From CALAZP01 sp964410725 (lineage in GTDB: Bacteria > Bacteroidota > Bacteroidia > Chitinophagales > Saprospiraceae), in the NCBI GenBank assembly GCA_964410725.1, contig CAYPID010000070.1:1-7285 (forward strand): DNA of 7,285 nt. Reading direction: 5' to 3'. Positions within the stretch are counted from its first letter, which is position 1. Each line of letters begins with the position of its first letter. A program made the translations under genes and the position numbers. Under the pieces are notes generated by a model, which saw only the letters and a list, made by a program, of their open reading frames with translations, ran no database searches and was not told the DNA's origin. Shown here piece by piece: positions 1 through 6,475 of this stretch.

Positions 1-1009
1 ACGGCGCCACATTAGAAACCAAAGCTTCTAAAAATACATGCACCAAATGGGGGTGCGACCCCCCGTGCCCTGCACCTTGAGTGAAAGAAAGGTGTTGATT
101 GTCATCAGAATCATAGACCCCATGCGTGGTAAATGGCTGAATTTCTTCCGGTAGAAGTTTGGCGAAATCCGGACATTCGACTTCTTCGGGAATTTCAGGT
201 TCCGGCCGCTTAGCCGTGTGGACTACCAATGGATTGCCCTCTATCAAAGGCCATTCCACCGATTTTTTGGAACCGTACACTTCGAAACTCTCCCGGTATT
301 GGCGTGCTACATCGAATAAAGACCGATAGATTTGGGCGCTCAAATCAGAATCCTTAAACTTGATATGTGTAGTTTCCACTGCAAATGGCGAATTGTAGTG
401 TCCAATCAATTCCTCCCTGATGGTGCCCGAACCAAAGCAAGAGACGTATTCCGCCTGTCCTCTGGTCAGCCCTAAAACAGGTCCCACACAGTGGGTCGCG
501 TAGTACATGGGCGGTAATCCCGGCCAATAATTGGGCCAACCATCCATATCTTGCTGGTGACTCGCTTTTAAAAACTGCACCTTTCCCAATTCTCCATTTT
601 CATACATTTCTTTCATGAACAAAAACTCCCGGGCATACACCACCGTTTCCATCATCATATAGGTCAACCCCTTTTCCTCCGAGAGCTCTACAATCCGCTG
701 ACATTCTTCCACCGTCGTCGCCATAGGAACAGTACAAGCAACGTGCTTACCCGCTTCTAAAGCCTTAATAGACTGAATGCCGTGATCGGGAATAGGGGTA
801 TTGATATGTACCGCATGAATCTCAGGGTCCTGAAGCAATTCATCGTAAGAAGTATAGCGTTTGGGGATGTCAAACTGATCAGCGATGGCATGGAGTTTGG
901 TTTCATTTCTTTGACACACCGCTACCAAATTGGCATTTGGATGTCGTTGATAGATAGGGATAAACTCTGCACCGAATCCCAATCCTACAATAGCAATATT
1001 TATTTTCAT
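1..1009 (-). CDS. Gfo/Idh/MocA family NAD(P)-dependent oxidoreductase, C-terminus cut by window edge
   Basis: The frame is open from the ATG at 1009 to the left edge, giving 336 residues with no stop. Family members are commonly a few dozen residues longer, so only the C-terminal end is missing. The N-terminal Rossmann fold is clear: a beta strand leads into G9-L-G-F-G-A14 (GxGxxA form), and T71-P72 with H76 matches the family TPxxxH motif. The Gfo/Idh/MocA C-terminal fold follows and ends in the typical GGSHPHLV stretch (316-323). These enzymes oxidise or reduce sugars, cyclitols or their derivatives in the cytoplasm. The usual EKP motif after GKHV reads T93-V94-P95 here, so the lysine normally used in catalysis is absent. 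The start is supported by an AAAGGA ribosome-binding sequence just upstream. The gene begins 6 bases after the stop of the sugar isomerase gene, so the two are very likely cotranscribed. Substrate is unknown. Family assignment is firm; activity is uncertain. Confidence 0.93.
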   Translation of the reverse strand, partial: MKINIAIVGLGFGAEFIPIYQRHPNANLVAVCQRNETKLHAIADQFDIPKRYTSYDELLQDPEIHAVHINTPIPDHGIQSIKALEAGKHVACTVPMATTVEECQRIVELSEEKGLTYMMMETVVYAREFLFMKEMYENGELGKVQFLKASHQQDMDGWPNYWPGLPPMYYATHCVGPVLGLTRGQAEYVSCFGSGTIREELIGHYNSPFAVETTHIKFKDSDLSAQIYRSLFDVARQYRESFEVYGSKKSVEWPLIEGNPLVVHTAKRPEPEIPEEVECPDFAKLLPEEIQPFTTHGVYDSDDNQHLSFTQGAGHGGSHPHLVHVFLEALVSNVAP

Positions 1010-1015
1010 AATCCT

Positions 1016-1870
1016 TTAATTAAAGAGTTGTCTTAAAAAATGAAGTCCCTTCTGGGCAAAGGCATCCTGGCTTTCAGCCATCGTCTTCCAGATGCAGACC
1101 GCCCCGGCTAATTCTAAATTATTAGGCGTAAAACTCTCTATACTGATGGTTCCTTGATATTGAATATCTTTTACGCCTTCGGCAAAATCTGCCCAAGGAG
1201 TTAGGCCCGTTCCCGGTACACCCCGATGGTTTTCCGATACCTGAATGTGTAGAAGTTTATCCCCTGCCGTATTAATTGCTGCTCTGATATCTTTTTCTTC
1301 TATGGTCATGTGAAAACTATCGAGTAAAATTCTAGCAGCGGGATGGTTGATATCCGTTATCATTCGTCGGACATCTTCCGCTGTATTGACCAAATCAGAT
1401 TCAAAGCGGTTGAGTGGTTCTAAAGCAATCAATTGGCCAGATTCAGCCGCCATTTGGCAAACTTTTTGAAGATTTTGTACCGCCAAATCCCACTCGCGCT
1501 TTCTCTGGTCTTCGGGAAGCATCCTGGCCTTGCCCACAGCGGAATACATGGGTCCTGCTAAAAAATTTCCGCCCAGAGCATTTCCTATGTCAAAACATGC
1601 CTGGATATAATCAAAACAGCGCAGATGTACAGCAGGATCATCGTGAGTCAAATCCTTAGTGGGTCCAAAAGCTCCACAGATAATCGGTGACAACCCATTA
1701 TCTGCAAGCGCTTGTCTGGTTTCTTCAATAGGAATTAAATCAGGATCCTCCACCGGTATCTCCACCACATCGAAGCCCATGGATTTGATGATGGGAAATA
1801 GAGCAAGTGCTTCCCCGTTGAATGGGGATGTCCACAGCCAAGTGCTTACTCCAAAAGTTGGTTTGCCCAT
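1016..1870 (-). CDS. Sugar isomerase/epimerase, D-tagatose/D-psicose 3-epimerase-like TIM barrel
   Basis: This 284-residue protein has the length and motifs of the xylose-isomerase-like (AP endonuclease 2) TIM-barrel family. From memory of characterised ketose 3-epimerases, key positions fall in step. The EPLNRFE motif supplies E151 (metal, catalytic) and E157. LLDSFHM supplies D184 (metal) and H187. R216 lies before GVPGTG, and E245 is the second catalytic and metal glutamate. The fourth metal ligand, a histidine in D-tagatose and D-psicose 3-epimerases, is Q210 here, as in hydroxypyruvate isomerase-type relatives. It has no signal peptide, so it should act in the cytoplasm, interconverting ketoses or keto-acid sugars. 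It starts 12 bases after the lipoprotein gene and ends 6 bases before the oxidoreductase gene, in the middle of a likely three-gene operon. The leader before the ATG is A-rich without a good Shine-Dalgarno. Ketose 3-epimerase is the closest guess, but a lyase or isomerase acting on an oxidised sugar is also possible. Confidence 0.92.
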   Translation of the reverse strand: MGKPTFGVSTWLWTSPFNGEALALFPIIKSMGFDVVEIPVEDPDLIPIEETRQALADNGLSPIICGAFGPTKDLTHDDPAVHLRCFDYIQACFDIGNALGGNFLAGPMYSAVGKARMLPEDQRKREWDLAVQNLQKVCQMAAESGQLIALEPLNRFESDLVNTAEDVRRMITDINHPAARILLDSFHMTIEEKDIRAAINTAGDKLLHIQVSENHRGVPGTGLTPWADFAEGVKDIQYQGTISIESFTPNNLELAGAVCIWKTMAESQDAFAQKGLHFLRQLFN

Positions 1871-1882
1871 ATTCGTTATTTT

Positions 1883-4800
1883 TTAAAGTGGTTCTTTGGA
1901 AGGAACGACTTTCATATTGCCTTGCATCAACCGCCAGTGTCCTGGGAACGTACAGATATAGGGATAAATCCCCGGTTCCTCAGGAGCGATAAATTTCAAC
2001 GTGTATTGCTCTTCTGGATTCAATAGTTTGATGGCATAAAGAATCTCTTCCATATCAGGCGTATAATTTCTCTCGGCTGCATCCGAAGCAGCAGCCATTT
2101 TATCCGCGGCAGTTCCTACCTTCTCCTTCGTACCCGGCTTCAATATCAATAAATTGTGCTGCATGAAATCTGTATTTTCAAATACCAATTCCACAGGCTT
2201 CCCCGCCTCTACCTCAAAGGCCGTTACATTATACTTCATCTCATTTTCTACCGTGCCGATAATGATTTTTGTGGCAGGTCCTAAATCCATAGTGCTGGTT
2301 GTCGCCTCTGTTCTCTTTGAAAAATAAGCCCGAGTAAATCGCTCATCTAAGGGTTGATCCTCTTGAATTTCACCTTGAACATCAAAATTAGGATGGTCTG
2401 CCATGAAAGCATCAATAAATCCATTGATATGGTGCGTGGCTGCAGAATAAATGGCATATCCCCTCCACTTGTCTTCCTGGATGTCGGGCATTTGTAAAAG
2501 TCGATATAATTGATCTCCCAACTCTAATTCGGTCTCATGACCTGCGAAAAACAATAGAGCAGCTAATTGGACAGTAGGATCTTCATCATCCAATGCACCT
2601 GAATTGAATATCAACTCATCTGCCCCTTCCAAATCATTAAGAATCTGGATGGCCGCTCTCCTGACAGATGCGGCGGGGTGAAACAGCGCACTTCGAGCAG
2701 CACCTATAGCCTCACCATTACCATCTTCAATTAATTTCAAACCATCAAGTGTCCATAGCGCATGTAGTGCGCTTGGCGCCAAACCCATTTCATCAGTAGA
2801 TTGATCTTTTACCATAGCCACCAAGGTCTCGGTGACTTCTGTAGCCTTGCTTTCTACCAATAATCTTTGAGCGGTCAATCGCCAAAACATATTGTCGTTA
2901 TTCAGTGCTGCGACCAAACCTTCTGGGTCATCCACCCTTAATTCAGGTGCTTTGGCCACTTTTGCATTTTTGGGGACCACCCTCCAAATTCTACCGTGAG
3001 ATTTGTCCCTTAATGGATTCACATAAGCGTTGCCATCTCCATTCTCTGCATCAAAGCCTCCCCATTCAGCCGTAGGGGTGGGGTTGTGTTGAACAATAAA
3101 ATTGTACCAATCCAGTATCCAAACTGCACCGTCAGGCCCTGTTTTCGCTTCTACTGGAGATACCCACTCATCTGAAGCCGCGAAAATATTCCCACCGTCT
3201 TTTTCCTGATATCCGGAACCCTTGCGTTCAATGATGGCTTGATGTACTAAGCCGCCAGTGGGCTCGCAAACGAAAGCCACCTGGTTCCAGTAATCGGATG
3301 GCAGTAACCGGGCAGTATAAAAATCATGCCCCGCAGCAGCCGTGTACCCTCCGAAAACATCCACCTGTCTAACATTCGGAGTTAAAGGCAACATAGCGTA
3401 ATGTCCGTCAATCTTTTCACTTCCTCTAAATCGACCCCCTTCCAAACCTCTCAGATATTGATTGGGAACGCCCATAAAAACACTATGCGTATTGTTGGCA
3501 GTTGAAGCAAAAATCGCATTGTCCTCAGTAATTCCTAAGCCCCAAGTATTATTAGTGGTATTGGTCAAAAATTCAAAAGCCGTATAATCTTTATCAAATC
3601 GATAGATGCCTTGCCTGAATTCAAAGCTGTCTCCAAAAATCAATCCTTTAAATCCTGAATATCCAAGAACTCCATAAACATGGTTGTCGATACCGTAGTG
3701 GAGGTTAGATGGCCCTGCATGGGTATCGAATACTCCCCATCCATCAATAATCACCTCCTTTACATCTGCTACATCATCTCCATCCGTGTCTTGTAAAAAC
3801 AGGAACTGCGGAGCTTGAGAAATTAAAATCCCCCCATTCACAAAGGTGAAACTGGTGGGGATGTTCAAATTCTCAGCAAAGACGGTAAATTTATCCGCTC
3901 GACCATCTCCATCGGTGTCTTCACAGATTTTTATCCGATCATCGCCTACCCCTTCATCATTCCGCACCGTATTCGGATAATCCACGGTTTCCACCACCCA
4001 AAGTCTTCCTCTTTCATCCCAGTTCATGGAAATGGGATTGATGATATCGGGTTCGGAAGCAAATAATTCAAATTTAAAGCCTGGAGGCACTTGTATGTGT
4101 TTGGCGGACTCCTCAGGACTCAAGGGCATTTGATATTGCGGGGCTGGATCTCTCTTTTCGTAATTGGGGATATTGGGTCTGGGTTCATACTGCAATTCGG
4201 GAATATCCGCTGCAAATGCTTCCCAATTTTGTTTAACCTGGTCACTGACCGCCCAAACTATCCCATTCAAAATCAGTTCATGGAATCCGGGCTCCGACCA
4301 AGTTCGCTCATCGTGTCCGGAGGCCGTATAAAATACTTTTCCTTTACCGTATGTTTTGACCCAGGTCCAAGGTTCTTTGTGGTCCCCCTCCTGCCTTTCC
4401 ATTAATACCGTAATATCATCCGCCAATTGGTGGTGCACATAAGTCTCATCCCAAGAGGTAAATGCTTGAAGACCTGCCATAGCTGGATGGTTGGGTTCTA
4501 TAATTGCAGCACTAAATGTGGCGGTATCGTGGGAGGCAAATTGCCCACCGGTCATGGCTACGAATTCTTCAGAATTTCTAAAGCAGTAACTGGCGCTATG
4601 AATGGGGATAAAGGCATGGCCATCTTCTATATATTCTAAGAGTGCTTTTTCCTCTTTGGCTCCAATACTGTCGTGGTTGGCATATAGAATTAAACCATCG
4701 AATTGGTTCAAATAGGATTCATTCAAAACCTCAGTACTTTCCTTGTAAGTAATATTAATCCCTTTTTTGGCGATAGCCGCAATCAAATGAGGGGCATATA

Positions 4801-4954
4801 AGCGAGAGTTGTGATGTTCATTTTCGTGTCCCAAAAAAAGCAGTTCCATTCTTCTGGGCTGGTCGTCTTTGGGCTGGTTTTCCATCAAATTACACGCAGA
4901 CACCCATAAAGTTAAACTCAAAAGGGTCAACCTAATGATATATTTATTTGTCAT
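1883..4954 (-). CDS. Exported lipoprotein: ThuA-like + PVC-type beta-propeller dehydrogenase + HEAT-like + azurin-like cupredoxin
   Basis: This 1023-residue multidomain protein begins with a lipoprotein signal peptide (hydrophobic 5-18, lipobox V-S-A-C21), so it should be anchored at the cell envelope outside the cytoplasm. Residues about 35-237 resemble ThuA (IPIHSAS at 116-122, GKGKVFYTASGHDE at 203-216). Residues about 288-660 resemble the putative membrane-bound dehydrogenase propeller of Planctomycetes and Verrucomicrobia. They include two DxDxD calcium-type loops (346-354, 389-397), THAGPSNLHYG at 411-421 and GPDGAVWILDWYN at 606-618. Residues about 676-860 are alanine- and leucine-rich helices like HEAT repeats. 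Residues about 893-1017 form a cupredoxin. Relatives often carry a CxxCH cytochrome domain; none is present here. Probable role: oxidation of a sugar or related compound with electrons passed to copper. The substrate is unknown and dehydrogenase activity for this propeller family is itself a prediction. It is the first gene of the minus-strand operon. Confidence 0.93.
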   Translation of the reverse strand: MTNKYIIRLTLLSLTLWVSACNLMENQPKDDQPRRMELLFLGHENEHHNSRLYAPHLIAAIAKKGINITYKESTEVLNESYLNQFDGLILYANHDSIGAKEEKALLEYIEDGHAFIPIHSASYCFRNSEEFVAMTGGQFASHDTATFSAAIIEPNHPAMAGLQAFTSWDETYVHHQLADDITVLMERQEGDHKEPWTWVKTYGKGKVFYTASGHDERTWSEPGFHELILNGIVWAVSDQVKQNWEAFAADIPELQYEPRPNIPNYEKRDPAPQYQMPLSPEESAKHIQVPPGFKFELFASEPDIINPISMNWDERGRLWVVETVDYPNTVRNDEGVGDDRIKICEDTDGDGRADKFTVFAENLNIPTSFTFVNGGILISQAPQFLFLQDTDGDDVADVKEVIIDGWGVFDTHAGPSNLHYGIDNHVYGVLGYSGFKGLIFGDSFEFRQGIYRFDKDYTAFEFLTNTTNNTWGLGITEDNAIFASTANNTHSVFMGVPNQYLRGLEGGRFRGSEKIDGHYAMLPLTPNVRQVDVFGGYTAAAGHDFYTARLLPSDYWNQVAFVCEPTGGLVHQAIIERKGSGYQEKDGGNIFAASDEWVSPVEAKTGPDGAVWILDWYNFIVQHNPTPTAEWGGFDAENGDGNAYVNPLRDKSHGRIWRVVPKNAKVAKAPELRVDDPEGLVAALNNDNMFWRLTAQRLLVESKATEVTETLVAMVKDQSTDEMGLAPSALHALWTLDGLKLIEDGNGEAIGAARSALFHPAASVRRAAIQILNDLEGADELIFNSGALDDEDPTVQLAALLFFAGHETELELGDQLYRLLQMPDIQEDKWRGYAIYSAATHHINGFIDAFMADHPNFDVQGEIQEDQPLDERFTRAYFSKRTEATTSTMDLGPATKIIIGTVENEMKYNVTAFEVEAGKPVELVFENTDFMQHNLLILKPGTKEKVGTAADKMAAASDAAERNYTPDMEEILYAIKLLNPEEQYTLKFIAPEEPGIYPYICTFPGHWRLMQGNMKVVPSKEPL
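1904..2278 (-). other. Azurin-like type 1 copper domain (C-terminal part of the lipoprotein)
   Basis: Codons for residues about 893-1017 of the lipoprotein encode an azurin-type cupredoxin. The expected copper ligands are all visible. H933 lies in the MQHNLL segment, and C1001, H1006 and M1010 lie in CTFPGHWRLM. The spacings Cys+5 to His and Cys+9 to Met are the same as in bacterial azurins. A helical, alanine-rich insertion (about 946-976) between the first histidine and the cysteine corresponds to the azurin flap, including a TAAD segment. The domain is therefore expected to bind copper and transfer single electrons. It is fused in frame to the end of the propeller and HEAT-like region, so it probably serves that domain as an internal electron acceptor. 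Confidence 0.9.
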
Positions 4955-5130
4955 AATAGTTGGTTAATTGTTTGCCTCAAAATAAAAAAATAAAATTGTA
5001 TTTTTTACACTAATTGCCATTTGTCCTTTGGAATATGGTGTTTAGTCTAAAATTAAATTAAAAAACTCCATGCAAGTATTAATCGCTTTAATTTGTGTGG
5101 GTATTTATTGACATTAAAATTCAAACTTCA
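4955..5130. promoter_or_regulatory. Divergent intergenic region, expected to hold promoters for both operons
   Basis: This 176-base, strongly AT-rich gap separates the minus-strand sugar operon from the plus-strand peptidase operon, so both promoters should lie here. Neither gene has a convincing Shine-Dalgarno sequence, which is usual in Bacteroidota. The known Bacteroidota promoter form is TTG, about 19 bases, then TAnnTTTG. Only imperfect -7 matches are seen: TTAATTTG at 5088-5095 on the plus strand, and TATTTTG at 4984-4978 on the minus strand (spacer one base short). Neither has a clear -33 TTG. The presence of promoters is inferred from gene layout; exact sites are not resolved. Confidence 0.4.
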
Positions 5131-6462
5131 ATGAAAAGAAAATTGCTTTTGATTAGTTTTTCCTTGGCTTTATTGGGGTCCGTGTTTGGACAGCAAAACC
5201 AAATTGAGTTCAAGGAATTCACTTTAGATAATGGCCTAGAGGTGATTATGCACCGAGACAATGCGACACCCATTGTAGCGGTATCTGTTTTATACCATGT
5301 AGGGTCAAAAAATGAACAGCCTGACCGAACAGGTTTTGCACACTTCTTCGAACATCTTTTGTTTGAAGGAACTGAAAATATTGGAAGAGGGGAATACATG
5401 AAAAAAATCACTTCTATTGGTGGCACCTTGAATGCTTACACCAATAGTGACGTGACCTATTATTACGAGATGGTTCCTTCTAATCAGTTAGAAACAGCAC
5501 TTTACATGGAATCAGAGCGGATGTTACATCCAGTCATTGACACCGTAGGGGTAGAAACACAAAGGGAAGTGGTTAAGGAGGAGAAAAGGCAGCGGTATGA
5601 CAATCAGCCTTACGGAACTATTCTTCCAGAGACGATGAAAAGGGTATTCACAGAACATCCGTACCAGTGGACCACCATTGGATCCATGGATCATTTGAAT
5701 GCAGCTCAATTGGAGGAATTCATCCAATTCCATAGCGATTTTTATGTTCCTAATAATGCAGTATTAACCATTGCTGGGGATATAGATTATGAGCAAACAG
5801 AGCAGTGGGTTCGAATGTACTTTAATGAAATTCCTTCTGGCCCGGCAGCGTTCTACCGTCCTAATATAAAAGAGCCTGTAAAAACTGCTGAAGTTAGGGA
5901 TATCATTTATGACAACATCCAGTTACCCGCTATCATTCAGTCCTATACCTTACCCGGTAAGGACCATCCAGATTTCTATGCTTTGAGCATGCTTTCCACT
6001 TATCTCACTGGTGGAAATTCTTCCTTAATGACCAAAGAGTTGGTGGACAATCAGCAAAAAGCATTGGGAGTTGCTGCAATTCCATTTGATTTGGAAGATT
6101 ACAGTATTTTCATCATGTATGCCATTGCCAATATGGAGGTAGATCCTGAGGATTTAGAAAGAGAGATTGATGCGCTTTTAACAAAAGTTAAGGAAGAAGG
6201 AATTTCTGATAAGGATTTCCAGAAACTTCAAAATATAACGGAAAACGATTTGGTTTCTGCCAATGCTTCCATGGGTGGTATTGCTGAAAGCCTTTCCAGC
6301 GCTAAAGTTTTTTACGGTGATGCCAATTATGTAAACCAGACTCTAAGCTATTACCAAAAGGTAACTAAAGAAGATATTCAGCGAGTAGCTCAGCAGTATT
6401 TTGATTTTAACAGTAGAGTAGTTCTGTATTATCTACCCAAATCTGCTGAAGAAAATCAGTAA
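5131..6462 (+). CDS. Secreted M16 family zinc metallopeptidase, catalytic subunit
   Basis: The 443-residue product starts with a signal peptide (MKRK, hydrophobic 5-19, likely cleavage near G20-Q21), so it acts in the periplasm or outside. The ATG at 5131 is preferred over an in-frame GTG at 5095, which would add 12 residues in front of the signal peptide. The inverted zinc motif HxxEH is intact as H71-F-F-E74-H75 within GFAHFFEHLLFEGT, and E151 lies 76 residues after H75 as expected for the third metal ligand. The N-terminal and C-terminal M16 halves are both present and the length fits M16B. The C-terminal GGxSS motif reads GGNSSLM (294-300), and the arginine and tyrosine usually found in and after this region to bind substrate are not evident. 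It lies 13 to 25 bases upstream of a second M16 gene lacking the zinc site, which points to a heterodimer. The likely substrates are peptides or misfolded proteins; specificity is unknown. Confidence 0.95.
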   Translation: MKRKLLLISFSLALLGSVFGQQNQIEFKEFTLDNGLEVIMHRDNATPIVAVSVLYHVGSKNEQPDRTGFAHFFEHLLFEGTENIGRGEYMKKITSIGGTLNAYTNSDVTYYYEMVPSNQLETALYMESERMLHPVIDTVGVETQREVVKEEKRQRYDNQPYGTILPETMKRVFTEHPYQWTTIGSMDHLNAAQLEEFIQFHSDFYVPNNAVLTIAGDIDYEQTEQWVRMYFNEIPSGPAAFYRPNIKEPVKTAEVRDIIYDNIQLPAIIQSYTLPGKDHPDFYALSMLSTYLTGGNSSLMTKELVDNQQKALGVAAIPFDLEDYSIFIMYAIANMEVDPEDLEREIDALLTKVKEEGISDKDFQKLQNITENDLVSANASMGGIAESLSSAKVFYGDANYVNQTLSYYQKVTKEDIQRVAQQYFDFNSRVVLYYLPKSAEENQ

Positions 6463-6475
6463 TTAATTGAATCAA

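Noticed and set aside
49..63. GGGGG / CCCCC inverted repeat with a 5-base loop, resembling a terminator stem
   Set aside because: It lies inside the oxidoreductase reading frame, encoding the conserved GGSHPHLV region, and has no following T-run on either strand, so it is explained by coding.
782..1036. Open plus-strand frame opposite the start of the oxidoreductase
   Set aside because: The minus strand encodes the clear Rossmann motif here, and the plus-strand product resembles no known protein.
4091..4639. Open plus-strand frames at 4091-4405 and 4427-4639
   Set aside because: They lie antisense to the well-supported lipoprotein gene, show no recognisable motifs, and the opposite strand encodes conserved ThuA and propeller sequence throughout.
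5095..5130. In-frame GTG that would extend the first M16 peptidase by 12 residues
   Set aside because: The extension would put an unrelated segment in front of a standard signal peptide beginning MKRK, and a weak promoter-like sequence overlaps this GTG. The ATG at 5131 fits better.
4955..5130. A defined Bacteroidota-type promoter (TTG, spacer, TAnnTTTG)
   Set aside because: Only one-off matches to the -7 element were found, without a -33 TTG at the right distance, so no exact promoter is called; the region is listed only as likely regulatory.
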